A stretch of 64,000 bases of DNA from Methylobacterium sp. 77 (lineage in GTDB: Bacteria > Pseudomonadota > Alphaproteobacteria > Rhizobiales > Beijerinckiaceae): the NCBI RefSeq assembly GCF_000372825.1, contig NZ_KB910516.1, positions 342,011-406,010 of the forward strand, read 5' to 3'. The first letter of the stretch is position 1, and every line of letters starts with the position of its first letter. Shown piece after piece: positions 38,981 through 47,427 of this stretch. Both the position numbers and the translations under genes were made by a program. The notes beneath the pieces are model-generated. The model was not told the DNA's origin. It made no database searches and saw nothing but the letters and a program-made list of their open reading frames with translations.

Positions 38981-39784
38981 TCAGCGACGCGATTGTTGTT
39001 TGGCGACACCGAACCGCACGACCGTCAGGGCGGAATCGTGCTGCGCCTCCGGCACAGCCTCCGCGGTACGGCCGGCATCGACGAGGCTGCGCAGGGAGAG
39101 GGAAAGCTGTCCCACCTTCTGGGCCAGCGTGATGACCTCGGCCTGAGCGGGCGTCAGTGCGAGGGTCGCGGTCTCGCCGGTGACGACGTTGGTCCCGTTC
39201 CTCTCCTGAACGATCTGGCCGACCGCGAGGACGCGGATATCGGTCAGAAGCGTCTCCGAGATCTGGACATCGCCGGCGCCGGAGCGCGAGGCATCCTCGT
39301 CGCGATAGGTGCGGATGATGTCGACATGGTCGTTGGGAAGGATGAAGCCGCCGGCCGAGCTCGACCCGCGCGTATCGGTGACGATGGCGACCGCGCGCAT
39401 TCCAGAGGGCAGGATCGCCGCCATGAAGCCGCCGTCGGACCGCGCGAGCTTCTGCGGACGGATCGGCTCTCCGGCGAGGAAGGAGGTGCGGGCGATCGAA
39501 CCGATGACGGTTTCCATGCCCTTGGGTGATGTCGGGCGCGTGATGTAGCCGACGGTGATCGCCTGATCGGGCCAGGACTGCCACCGCAGATCGGCCGCCT
39601 GGATGTTCTGTCCCATCGGCAGATCGGCGGCCGCGACGAGCACGTCCGTGACCGGAACCGCAGGAGGCGGTGCCTCGACCACGGGCTGGACCGGAGGAGG
39701 GGCTTCGCCTCCGCTCATCAGAAATGCGGCGCCCGCACCGGCTGTGAGCGCAATGGCGATGACGGCAAGACGGGCTGGTTTCAT
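38981..39784 (-). CDS. cpaB: CpaB/RcpC pilus assembly protein
   Basis: A 267-residue periplasmic or membrane-anchored protein. It has an N-terminal signal/anchor (LAVIAIALTAGAGAAFLMSG), a Pro-rich linker and a SAF-type domain (VLVAAADLPMGQNIQAADLRWQSWPDQAI). The conserved GMRAVAIVTDTRGSSSAGGFILPNDHVDII marks CpaB. CpaB proteins work with the secretin in pilus assembly. The 34-bp gap to cpaC implies co-transcription. Confidence 0.93.
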   Translation of the reverse strand: MKPARLAVIAIALTAGAGAAFLMSGGEAPPPVQPVVEAPPPAVPVTDVLVAAADLPMGQNIQAADLRWQSWPDQAITVGYITRPTSPKGMETVIGSIARTSFLAGEPIRPQKLARSDGGFMAAILPSGMRAVAIVTDTRGSSSAGGFILPNDHVDIIRTYRDEDASRSGAGDVQISETLLTDIRVLAVGQIVQERNGTNVVTGETATLALTPAQAEVITLAQKVGQLSLSLRSLVDAGRTAEAVPEAQHDSALTVVRFGVAKQQSRR

Positions 39785-39978
39785 CGCCGAGATCGAACCT
39801 GACAGAACGGCCGATTGCCGTCGCCGGTTACACTCGTCCGCGAATCCTCAAATTACGGTTAACGAATACTCTCCAACGCGCTGCGGTTTAAATTCATGTT
39901 CACCACGAGACAGCTGACCGAGCTGTCCGGGATGGTGAAACCCGGCCGCGCAAACTCGCCTTATGCTTGCATCGCCCG

Positions 39979-40485
39979 TCACGATGCCAGCATCCGTGCC
40001 CAGGTCATCGTTTCTGGAATGACGATCAGTGCCCCGAGGGACAGAGCGATCCCGTAGGGCACGCCGGTCTTCGCATCGTGGAGATGAAGGGCGAAGGGAA
40101 GCCGGCCGAGCAGGGGAGGGAGCGGATGGGCGCGAGCGATGAGGATCGCGAGTGTGAGCGCGCCTCCGGCGATCGATGCGACGACCAGGTATTCCGCCAG
40201 GTGATCGAAGCCTATCCAGACCGCGGCGGCCGCGGCGAGCTTGGCATCTCCGCCGCCGATGATCCCGAAGGCGAAGAGGCTGAAAGTCACGATCAGCGTC
40301 GCGGCTCCGGCACCGACATGGCTGGCGAGATCCCAGCCCCAAAGTCCGGTCGCGGCGGCGAACACGGCGAAACCGAGCAACAGGAGGAGCGACACCGCAT
40401 TCGGGATCAGCATCGTCAGGAGATCCCGGGCGGCCGCATAGGCCATCAGGAACGGGAACACGATCAGAAGCGTGACACTCGCCAT
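39979..40485 (-). CDS. cpaA: CpaA/TadV prepilin peptidase
   Basis: A short aspartic prepilin peptidase (168 residues) of the type IV leader peptidase family without the methylase domain. Catalytic Asp21 lies in ARDLLTMLIPN and Asp80 in GIIGGGDAKLAAA. Hydrophobic segments fill most of the chain. It should cut the Flp prepilin after the Gly of the upstream pilin gene. A 194-bp gap with a TTAACG motif separates it from cpaB, so cpaB may have its own promoter. Confidence 0.92.
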   Translation of the reverse strand: MASVTLLIVFPFLMAYAAARDLLTMLIPNAVSLLLLLGFAVFAAATGLWGWDLASHVGAGAATLIVTFSLFAFGIIGGGDAKLAAAAAVWIGFDHLAEYLVVASIAGGALTLAILIARAHPLPPLLGRLPFALHLHDAKTGVPYGIALSLGALIVIPETMTWARMLAS

Positions 40486-40760
40486 AGGGACGGTCTCTGG
40501 CTCGAGCGAGGATAGGTTTCACCGGGAAACGCAGGCCGATCCATCGACATGCGAAAGAGCCTCGCCGCCGGCTCCTGGAGAGTGCCGGCCCGGAGGCTCA
40601 TAGCGACGAGTCGGAGGGCGATCGCCCGCCGATCCTGGTCGATATCTCTGCCGGACGATCGACGGATCGTCCGGCGAGATAGTCAGGCCACGCGAGATGC
40701 GTGGGTCACCGGTCACGCAAGACGTCTGGACGGCTCCGAAGGAAACCGTATCAAACGATC

Positions 40761-40925
40761 TTACTTGATGTTGCCGGCGATCTTGGTCAGAGCCGCATTC
40801 AGGTTGGTTCCGATGGTGCCAAGAACGGTGATCACCGCGACGGCGATGAGCGAAGCGATCAGACCGTATTCGATTGCGGTTGCGCCCGACTCGTCGGCGG
40901 CAAAACGCTTGAAAATGCTCGACAT
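40761..40925 (-). CDS. Flp-family type IVb pilin
   Basis: A 54-residue major pilin. The short basic leader SSIFKRFAADESG is cut after Gly14, leaving ATAIEYGLIASLIAVAVITVLG. The mature Glu5-Tyr6 pair (EY) is the hallmark of Flp pilins. First gene of the tad run, 275 bp before cpaA. The usual high expression would start in the long gap upstream; a hairpin (AGCCGGT / ACCGGCT, 41032-41052) stands in that gap about 110 bp before the ATG. Confidence 0.95.
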   Translation of the reverse strand: MSSIFKRFAADESGATAIEYGLIASLIAVAVITVLGTIGTNLNAALTKIAGNIK

Positions 40926-41356
40926 AGCAGTATCCCTTGATTGTTCGTCTTGCGAAGTTGCCGTCGAAGATCGTTGCGTTTCGATCGGCGACAAAAAAGA
41001 AGATGGCCTGTTTCGTCTTGCAATTGGGTTAAGCCGGTCTCCGAAACCGGCTCCGGCGGCTCTCGATCTTGGTGTGGTAAAAAAACGTTAAATGCTCGGG
41101 ATCAGTCCCGGCGAAGGCCATTGCCGAAGGGATCGGTGACGATCGGCCAGATCTGGTACAGGCCGTTGAGCACTGGCTCGTTGCAGATGCGAAACGCCAT
41201 CGCGACAAGAGCCAATCGACGTCGACGAGCCACCGACCTTAGCCGTTCATTTACCAACACGGCGCTAAGACTGTCGCGACTACGAGAGACGCTGACCAAA
41301 TCTGGCGTTGGCGATCTCCTCGAAACCTTCCGGTCGCAGTCGAGAGCACGTGAGCC
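40926..41356. other. 431-bp divergent region between the pilin and the CpaC-N-like gene
   Basis: Contains the pilin promoter region on the minus strand, with A/T-rich tracts near 40990-41010 and 41078-41095, TTAA motifs at about 41030 and 41090, and a hairpin at 41032-41052. At 41102-41197 an open stretch with G+C-rich third positions could encode a 31-residue peptide on the minus strand (AFRICNEPVLNGLYQIWP core). It has no recognisable ribosome site and is not claimed as a gene. Confidence 0.4.
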
Positions 41357-41857
41357 ATGGACTACCGGTCGATGACGATATTGTCGCCATGGAAGCGGCG
41401 CGCGCGGGCGATCGGAGTCTCGCTCTGCATCGTGTTCGGTGCATCGTCGGCCCTCGCCGAGGCCGCACCGGCCATCGTGGCCGTGACAGTCGACAATGCC
41501 AAGGTCATCCGTCTGCCGGAGCGAACCCAGACGGTCATCGTCGGAAACCCCTTCGTTGCGGATGTCGCGCTTCAGAAGAACGGGATCGTCATCCTGACCG
41601 GTAAGAGCTTCGGCTCCACCAACCTCATCGCCCTCGACGCAACCGGCACGATGCTGGCGGAATCGACCATCAGCGTTCAGGCCCCGCAGGGCTCGATCGT
41701 CACGGTACAGCGCGGGCTCGACCGCGAATCCTATTCCTGCACGCCGAACTGCATGCCGTCGATGCAACTCGGCGACGCGACGAAGTATTTCGGCGAGGTC
41801 AGTGGTCAGGCCGACAGCCGCCGCAATCTGGCGACGGCCGGAGGCGGCCCGAAGTAA
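41357..41857 (+). CDS. Exported protein with secretin-type N domain (CpaC-N-like)
   Basis: A 166-residue exported protein. A signal peptide (AIGVSLCIVFGASSALA, cleavage near ALAEA) precedes one pilus-formation N-terminal domain: VTVDNAKVIRLPERTQTVIVGNPFVADVALQKNG, TGKSFGSTNLIALDATG, the same fold as the N-terminus of CpaC. There is no secretin core. The tail holds a Cys pair (SCTPNC). It diverges from the pilin gene, so a role beside the secretin in the Tad pilus is likely but inferred. Confidence 0.78.
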   Translation: MDYRSMTILSPWKRRARAIGVSLCIVFGASSALAEAAPAIVAVTVDNAKVIRLPERTQTVIVGNPFVADVALQKNGIVILTGKSFGSTNLIALDATGTMLAESTISVQAPQGSIVTVQRGLDRESYSCTPNCMPSMQLGDATKYFGEVSGQADSRRNLATAGGGPK

Positions 41858-41912
41858 CGGAGCCGGTTCCGGGAAAAGCCCGAAGCAGGGAAGTCTACTA
41901 TCGGACAATCGA

Positions 41913-41955
41913 AACGGAAAAGGCCACCGTCGTCGTGACGGTGGCCTTTTCCGTT
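41913..41955. terminator. Bidirectional terminator
   Basis: A perfect 19-bp stem (arms 41913-41931 and 41937-41955) with a 5-nt loop GTCGT. A four-base A tract in the left arm and a four-base T tract in the right arm let it work for both the plus-strand CpaC-N-like gene and the converging phosphomutase gene. Confidence 0.85.
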
Positions 41956-41974
41956 CTTCGTCGCCGTGTCCGGC

Positions 41975-43477
41975 TCAGATGGTCTGGTTGTAGGCGCCGA
42001 CTTCCGGGCTCTCGCGCAGGACGTCGTCCACTGCCTTGAACATGGCGTGCAGGCGCTCCTCCGAGGCGGGGCTCTCGATCACCACTACCAGTTCAGGCTT
42101 GTTCGACGAGGCCCGGACGAGACCCCAGGTCCCATCCTCGGTGGAGACGCGCACGCCGTTCACCGTCACGAGGTCGGTGATCCTGGCCCCGGCGATCGGC
42201 TCGCCCGCCGCCTGCATCGCCTTGAAGCGCGCGGTGACCTTCTCGACGATGCCGTACTTCACCTCGTCGTCGCAATGCGGCGACATGGTCGGCGAGCCCC
42301 AGGTCTTGGGCAAGGCCCGGTAGAGATCGGCCATCGACGTGCCGGGATTGCGGTCGAGCATCTCGATTACCGCGATGCCGGTGAGGAGGCCGTCATCGTA
42401 GCCCCGTCCGATCGGTTCGTTGAAGAAGAAGTGCCCGGACTTCTCGAAACCAGCGAGGGCGCCGAGTTCGTTCACGCGGCGCTTGATGTAGGAATGGCCG
42501 GTCTTCCAGTAATCGGTCTTGACCGCCAGGGCCTGCAGCTCCGGGTCGGTATTGTAGAGGCCGGTGGATTTCACGTCGACGACGAAGGTCGCGCCGGGAT
42601 GCAGCTTCGACAGGTCGCGGGCGAGCATCACGCCGATCTTGTCGGCGAAGATCTCCTCACCCTCGTTATCCACGACGCCGCAGCGGTCGCCGTCGCCATC
42701 GAAGCCGAGGCCGACATCGGCGCCGGTCTCCTTCACCTTGGCCGCGATGGCATGGAGCATCTCCATGTCCTCGGGGTTCGGGTTGTAGCGCGGGAAGGTG
42801 TAATCGGGTGTCACGTCGAGGGGGATCACCTCGACGCCGAGCGCTTCGAGGAGCTTAGGCGCGAAAGCCCCGGCCGTGCCGTTGCCGCAGGCCGCCACCA
42901 CCTTGAGCTTGCGGGTGATCGGCTTCGCCCGGCTCTTCAGGTCGGCGAGATAGGTCTCGGCGAAGCCTTCGACGAACTCGTAGGCGCCGCCGTCACGATA
43001 CATGTAGGTGCCGCCGAGGACGATCTCCTTGAGGCGTCCCATCTCCTCGGGGCCGAAGGTCATCGGGCGGTTGGCGCCCATCTTCACGCCGGTCCAGCCG
43101 TTGTCGTTATGCGAGGCGGTGACCATCGCGACACAGGGACAATCGAGGGCGAACTGGCCGAAATAGGCCATGGGCGAGAGGGCGAGGCCGACATCCTTCA
43201 CGCGCAGACCGGCGGCCTGCATGCCGGCGATCAGCGCGAGCTTGATCGAGGAGGAATAGGCGCGAAAATCGTGGCCGGTGACGATATCGGGGCGAACGCC
43301 CATCTCGTGGACGAGGGTCCCGATGCCCATTCCGAGGGCCTGGACGCCCATGAGGTTGATCTCCTGAGGGAACAACCAGCGGGCATCGTATTCCCGAAAT
43401 CCGGTGGGCTTCACCAGGGGAAACTGCTCAAACTCGAAGGTATTGGGCTTCAGCGAAGCGTGCGGCTTTGGAAACAT
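41975..43477 (-). CDS. Phosphomannomutase/phosphoglucomutase
   Basis: Alpha-D-phosphohexomutase of 500 residues that interconverts 1- and 6-phosphates of glucose or mannose. The catalytic Ser122 lies in VTASHNDNGWTGVKMG, the Mg site is DGDGDR at 260-265, the sugar-binding loop is KTDYWKTGHSYIKRRVNE followed by EKSGHFFFN, and the phosphate-binding loop lies near the C-terminus (VRASSNKPELVVVIES). It supplies glucose-1-phosphate for nucleotide sugars such as dTDP-rhamnose made by the rfb operon, a metabolic link that is inferred. Confidence 0.92.
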   Translation of the reverse strand: MFPKPHASLKPNTFEFEQFPLVKPTGFREYDARWLFPQEINLMGVQALGMGIGTLVHEMGVRPDIVTGHDFRAYSSSIKLALIAGMQAAGLRVKDVGLALSPMAYFGQFALDCPCVAMVTASHNDNGWTGVKMGANRPMTFGPEEMGRLKEIVLGGTYMYRDGGAYEFVEGFAETYLADLKSRAKPITRKLKVVAACGNGTAGAFAPKLLEALGVEVIPLDVTPDYTFPRYNPNPEDMEMLHAIAAKVKETGADVGLGFDGDGDRCGVVDNEGEEIFADKIGVMLARDLSKLHPGATFVVDVKSTGLYNTDPELQALAVKTDYWKTGHSYIKRRVNELGALAGFEKSGHFFFNEPIGRGYDDGLLTGIAVIEMLDRNPGTSMADLYRALPKTWGSPTMSPHCDDEVKYGIVEKVTARFKAMQAAGEPIAGARITDLVTVNGVRVSTEDGTWGLVRASSNKPELVVVIESPASEERLHAMFKAVDDVLRESPEVGAYNQTI

Positions 43478-43650
43478 CGCGGGCCCTTATTGTCTCGAAG
43501 CGACCGCATTCTGCGGATGGCACTCCGCGACGGGTCGTTCAGCGAATGGCAATCGGCAAATGGCGTACAGCGAGCGCCATCTGCAAGCGTCTACAGCAAG
43601 CATCGACAGCAAGCGCCATACCGGAACCGGAACCGCGGGGGAAGGCCGCG

Positions 43651-44190
43651 TCAGCCGCGCATCATCAGCCTGCCATCGGACATCTTGAAATCGTTGAGCC
43701 GCCGCAGGAACGACATTCCGAGGAGGCTCGTGCCGAGGCGTCCCCGTGGCAGGACCACGGCCTCGACATCGCGAATGCTGATCGTGCCGACGCGCATCAC
43801 CGGGATCCGCACGTTCGCGGCCGCGACGGTGCCGTTGGCGGTATCGATGCGGCGGGTGAAGTCCTGCTCGTAGACGCGCAGCCCGAGCCGCTGTGCGTCC
43901 TCGTAACTGAAGGCGCAGATGGTGGCCCCGGTATCGACCAGCATCTTCAGGGAGCGGCCCGCCACGTCGACATCGGTGGCGAAATGTCCGTTGGAATCGG
44001 CCGACAAGGTGATGGCGTTCGGCGCGAAGCGCGTCGGGTTGGTGCCGCCGAGGCTCGTACTGTCGATGTTGAGGGCCGTCTCGCCGCGCTCTCGCGGGTG
44101 CGGCGCGTTCTCGAATCGCGTCACCAGGCTCATGGCGACGGTGACGGCGGCGGACGTCACCCCCAATGCCCAAAGAACCGGTTGCGTCAT
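43651..44190 (-). CDS. Retropepsin-like aspartic protease (TIGR02281 type)
   Basis: A 179-residue membrane-anchored protein. A hydrophobic N-terminus (VLWALGVTSAAVTVAMSLVT) is followed by a clan AA aspartic protease domain with KMLVDTGATICAFS (Asp86). One active-site Asp per chain implies a dimer. SLLGMSFLRRLNDFKMSDGRLMM is the typical end of the family. Its ribosome site (GAGGTGA) lies inside a 17-bp sequence present three times in tandem. Substrate unknown. Confidence 0.88.
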   Translation of the reverse strand: MTQPVLWALGVTSAAVTVAMSLVTRFENAPHPRERGETALNIDSTSLGGTNPTRFAPNAITLSADSNGHFATDVDVAGRSLKMLVDTGATICAFSYEDAQRLGLRVYEQDFTRRIDTANGTVAAANVRIPVMRVGTISIRDVEAVVLPRGRLGTSLLGMSFLRRLNDFKMSDGRLMMRG

Positions 44191-44585
44191 CGCTGGTCAC
44201 CTCGCCAAGTTTGTCACCTCGCCAAGTTGGTCACCTCGCCAATTGACCCGCCATTCTTCTGTCCCGGCCGGTGAACAAACCCCTCTCAGATGGGCGGAGG
44301 CCGGCGCCGACCGCTCGCATGATGAGCGAAGCGTTTGCCGGATACGTGGCATTCTCCTGACTGGGCTCCCACGAGCGGCCCCTCCCTCGGCCTGAGAGAT
44401 GCCTGTCCTCGACCGCGCGGCGAGAAGCCGAACGTTGCACTTCGCGCCTTCTGCGGGTATGCAGCCTTCGCGCTCGCCAGACACCCTTGGAGGCACGGGC
44501 GCGTCGTGGATCGGTGAGGGCCGTCCGTTTCGGGCGGCCTTTGGCGTTTCGCGGCTTATTTTTGTTTCATCTGAAGGATCACGCC
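44191..44585. other. 395-bp divergent region upstream of rplY, possibly structured
   Basis: No gene was found. Besides the 17-bp triplicate it contains complementary segments CTCTCAG (44283) and CTGAGAG (44392) around nested stems such as CGTGG/CCACG (44345-44372), and a hairpin GGCCGTCCG-TTT-CGGGCGGCC at 44519-44539. The minus strand carries AGTCAGGAGAATGCC (about 44348-44362), similar to the B12 box that closes cobalamin riboswitches, but other conserved parts of that riboswitch are missing. A regulatory RNA on either strand is possible; none can be named. Confidence 0.35.
44195..44244. repeat. Three tandem copies of a 17-bp unit at the protease gene start
   Basis: GGTCACCTCGCCAAGTT occurs at 44195-44211, with first base changed at 44212-44228, and as a 16-bp copy with one further change at 44229-44244. 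On the minus strand each unit reads GGCGAGGTGAC, which contains a ribosome-binding-like GAGGTGA. The copy nearest the gene supplies the Shine-Dalgarno of the protease ATG at 44190. Confidence 0.85.
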
Positions 44586-45281
44586 ATGAGCGCAGTAAAG
44601 CCGCTTGAGGCCGTGGCACGCGACCGGGTCGGCAAGGGGGCCGCCCGGGAAGTTCGTCGCCAGGGCAACGTTCCCGCCGTCATCTATGGTGGCGGCCAGG
44701 CTCCGCAGGCCATCGCCATCGACCTCGTCCGCACACGCACCCTGATCTACGCCGGTGGGTTCAAGACCACTCTGTTCGAGATCAATGCCGGCGGCCGTAA
44801 GACCCGCGCCATCCCGCGCGACTTCCAGCTCGACCCGGTGACGGGCGTGCCCCTGCATGTCGACTTCCTCCGCGTCGTCGCGGGCCAGAACCTCACCGTC
44901 GAAGTGCCCGTGCATTTCATCAACGAAGATGAGGCTCCCGGCATCAAGAAGAACGGCGGCACCCTCAACGTCGTCCTGCACACGCTCTCGCTCGAAGTGC
45001 CCGCCGACGCGATCCCCGACGCGGTCGAGGTCGATCTCACCGGTCTCCAGATCGGCGATTCGATCCACATCGAAGCCGTGAAGCTCCCGGCCAACACGAC
45101 CTTCACCGGCGAGGCCGAGGCCACCGTCGCCAACGTCGTGCCGCCGACCGTGCTCGGCGCCGAGGTCGAGGCCGAAGAGGCCGCGATCGCCGAAGCGCAG
45201 TCGACCGAAGCCGCGGAAGAGAAGGCCGAAGAGGCCGCAGAGGACGCCGAAGAGGCTGCCGAGAACAAGAAGGAGGATTGA
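44586..45281 (+). CDS. rplY: Ribosomal protein bL25 (CTC family)
   Basis: 5S-rRNA-binding ribosomal protein of the long CTC type, 231 residues. The N-terminal L25 domain includes REVRRQGNVPAVIYGGG and IPRDFQLDPVTGVPLHVDFLRV. A second beta domain follows, then an acidic, Ala/Glu-rich tail of about 50 residues typical of alphaproteobacteria. ATG at 44586 with AAGGA upstream. Followed by pth, as in many bacteria, with two hairpins between them. Confidence 0.97.
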   Translation: MSAVKPLEAVARDRVGKGAAREVRRQGNVPAVIYGGGQAPQAIAIDLVRTRTLIYAGGFKTTLFEINAGGRKTRAIPRDFQLDPVTGVPLHVDFLRVVAGQNLTVEVPVHFINEDEAPGIKKNGGTLNVVLHTLSLEVPADAIPDAVEVDLTGLQIGDSIHIEAVKLPANTTFTGEAEATVANVVPPTVLGAEVEAEEAAIAEAQSTEAAEEKAEEAAEDAEEAAENKKED

Positions 45282-45357
45282 GACCGAGGGGCTTCACGCC
45301 CCGGTCTCGCCTCCATCCACGGGTGCTCCGGCCGCGAGGTCGGGGCACCTTTTGTTT
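45282..45357 (+). terminator. Double hairpin terminator between rplY and pth
   Basis: The first hairpin, right at the stop codon, pairs GAGACCG-A-GGGGC with GCCCCGGTCTC. The second pairs GGTGCTCCGGCC with GGTCGGGGCACC around a GCGA tetraloop and is followed by TTTTGTTT, a good intrinsic terminator at 45321-45357. Confidence 0.8.
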
Positions 45358-45412
45358 GATGCCACCCGTTCGTCGTCCATCTCGGTGATGATGCCATCTT
45401 GGAGATGATGCC

Positions 45413-46033
45413 ATGCGCCTGATCGTCGGGCTCGGCAATCCAGGGGCCCGCTATGCGGGCAACCGCCACAATATCGGTTTTCTCGCCCTCGACGAGATCG
45501 CGCGCGTCCACCGCGCGGGACCGTGGCGTCGCAAGTTCCAGGGCGATGTGAGCGAGGCCACGCTGGGCACCGAGCGCGTCGTGCTCCTGAAGCCCCAGAC
45601 CTTCATGAACGAGTCAGGCCGCTCGGTCTCCGAAGCGCAGCGCTTCTACAAGATTGCCCTCGCCGATGTGATCGTGCTCCACGACGAACTCGATCTGGCG
45701 CCGGCCAAGCTCCGTGTGAAGATCGGCGGCGGCAATGCCGGCCATAACGGCCTGCGCTCGATCACGGCCCAATGTGGCAACGAGTATCGACGCGTCCGCC
45801 TCGGCATCGGTCATCCCGGCGACAAGGCCCTGGTCCATGCCTATGTCCTGAACGATTTCGGCAAGGGCGAGCGGGCCTGGGTCGAGGATCTCTGCCGCGC
45901 CGTGGCGGACCACGCTCACCTTCTGGCTCAAAGCGAGGATGCGAGCTTCCAGAACAAGGTCCATCTCGCCATGGCGGGCCGCGGCTGGGACGACGTCAAA
46001 CAGGTCAATGCCGCAGCCACCGGCCGTGATTGA
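45413..46033 (+). CDS. pth: Peptidyl-tRNA hydrolase
   Basis: Frees tRNA from stalled peptidyl-tRNA; 206 residues. N-terminal [20 protein letters not shown] holds the catalytic His20 region, [13 protein letters not shown] and IVLHDELDL the conserved Asn and Asp, and [13 protein letters not shown] the substrate clamp. It follows rplY (terminator between) and precedes ychF, the common bacterial order rplY-pth-ychF. Confidence 0.97.
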   Translation: MRLIVGLGNPGARYAGNRHNIGFLALDEIARVHRAGPWRRKFQGDVSEATLGTERVVLLKPQTFMNESGRSVSEAQRFYKIALADVIVLHDELDLAPAKLRVKIGGGNAGHNGLRSITAQCGNEYRRVRLGIGHPGDKALVHAYVLNDFGKGERAWVEDLCRAVADHAHLLAQSEDASFQNKVHLAMAGRGWDDVKQVNAAATGRD

Positions 46034-46208
46034 CACGAAAACACGAGGACACGATATCGCTGGGGAATGAAGGCGTGTGTTCCCTGCGCGAGGACATGCT
46101 CGGAGGACATGGCCGACGGCCAGAGCCTCGCCACTCTTCGGTGTCATCGACCTCGTCCACGCCTCACGCCAGCGCCGCGCTGGCCCTTACCTGACGGACA
46201 TAAAGACC

Positions 46209-47306
46209 ATGGGCTTCAAATGCGGCATCGTCGGCCTGCCGAACGTCGGCAAGTCGACCCTCTTCAACGCGTTGACGCAGACGGCGGCGGCCCAGGCCGC
46301 GAATTATCCGTTCTGCACCATCGAGCCGAATGTCGGCGAGGTGGCGGTGCCGGATTCGCGCCTCGACGATCTGGCGAAGATCGCCGCGTCGAAGGAGATC
46401 ATCGCGACGCGGCTGACCTTCGTCGACATTGCCGGCCTCGTCCGCGGCGCCTCGAAGGGCGAGGGGCTCGGCAACCAGTTCCTCGCCAACATCCGTGAGG
46501 TCGACGCCATCGCCCATGTGGTGCGCTGCTTCACCGACGGCGACGTGACCCATGTGGAAGGCAAGGTCGATCCGGCGGCCGATATCGAGACGATCGAGAC
46601 CGAGCTGATGCTGGCCGATCTCGACAGTCTCGAGAAGCGCGTCGTCGCCCTGGAGAAGAAGGCCAAGGGCGCCGACAAGGAAGCCAAGGAGATGCTCGAC
46701 CTCGTGAGCCGCTCCCTGCCGCTCCTGCGCGAGGGCAAGCCCGCCCGCATGGTGAGCCGCAAGCCGGAGGAGGAGAAGCTGTTCCAGTCCCTCGGCCTGA
46801 TGACCGCCAAGCCGGTTCTCTACGTCTGCAACGTCGACGAAGCCGATGCCGACAAGGGCAACGCCTATTCCGACGCGGTGCTGGCCCGCGCCAAGGAGGA
46901 GGGCGCCAAGGCGGTCGTCGTCTCGGCCAAGATCGAGAGCGAGATCGCGGTGATGCCGCTCGCCGACCAGGGTGACTTCCTCGAGGCGGTGGGACTCGCC
47001 GAGCCCGGCCTGAACCGCGTCATCCGCGCCGGCTACGACCTCCTCGGCCTCATCACCTACTTCACCGTGGGCCCGAAGGAGGCGCGCGCCTGGACCATCG
47101 AGAAGGGCACTCGCGCCCCGGCGGCGGCGGGCGTTATCCACTCGGATTTCGAGAAGGGCTTCATCCGCGCCGAGACCATCGCCTTCACCGACTACACCTC
47201 CCTGAAGGGTGAGTCCGGCGCGAAGGAAGCCGGCAAGTTCCGCCTCGAAGGCAAGGAATACGTGGTTCAGGACGGCGACGTCCTGCATTTCCGCTTCGCC
47301 AATTGA
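46209..47306 (+). CDS. ychF: Redox-regulated ATPase YchF
   Basis: OBG-family P-loop protein of 365 residues that prefers ATP over GTP. G1 is [19 protein letters not shown]3 [20 protein letters not shown], and the altered G4 YVCNVDEAD explains the ATP preference. The C-terminal TGS domain ends in [18 protein letters not shown] at 46209 chosen over an open upstream stretch because it gives the universal MGFKCGIVG start. Confidence 0.97.
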   Translation: MGFKCGIVGLPNVGKSTLFNALTQTAAAQAANYPFCTIEPNVGEVAVPDSRLDDLAKIAASKEIIATRLTFVDIAGLVRGASKGEGLGNQFLANIREVDAIAHVVRCFTDGDVTHVEGKVDPAADIETIETELMLADLDSLEKRVVALEKKAKGADKEAKEMLDLVSRSLPLLREGKPARMVSRKPEEEKLFQSLGLMTAKPVLYVCNVDEADADKGNAYSDAVLARAKEEGAKAVVVSAKIESEIAVMPLADQGDFLEAVGLAEPGLNRVIRAGYDLLGLITYFTVGPKEARAWTIEKGTRAPAAAGVIHSDFEKGFIRAETIAFTDYTSLKGESGAKEAGKFRLEGKEYVVQDGDVLHFRFAN

Positions 47307-47427
47307 GGCGTTGCCGGAGCGGCGTGCCACCCTCCCGTCGTCTCGGGGCGTCGAGAGGCGTTTCCGGGGCGACGACGTGCGATCGGCGTTCTCGGCGACC
47401 GATCAGGAACACACCAGGATGGACCGT

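Noticed and set aside
41966..43873. A 635-codon plus-strand frame over the phosphomutase gene
   Set aside because: The minus-strand frame encodes a complete phosphohexomutase with catalytic Ser and DGDGDR; the plus frame has none.
44251..44520. Glycine, TPP or full cobalamin riboswitch in the rplY upstream gap
   Set aside because: Single short matches (CTCTCAGGC, CTGAGAG, AGTCAGGAGA) exist, but the other conserved blocks of each class are absent, so no known class was called.
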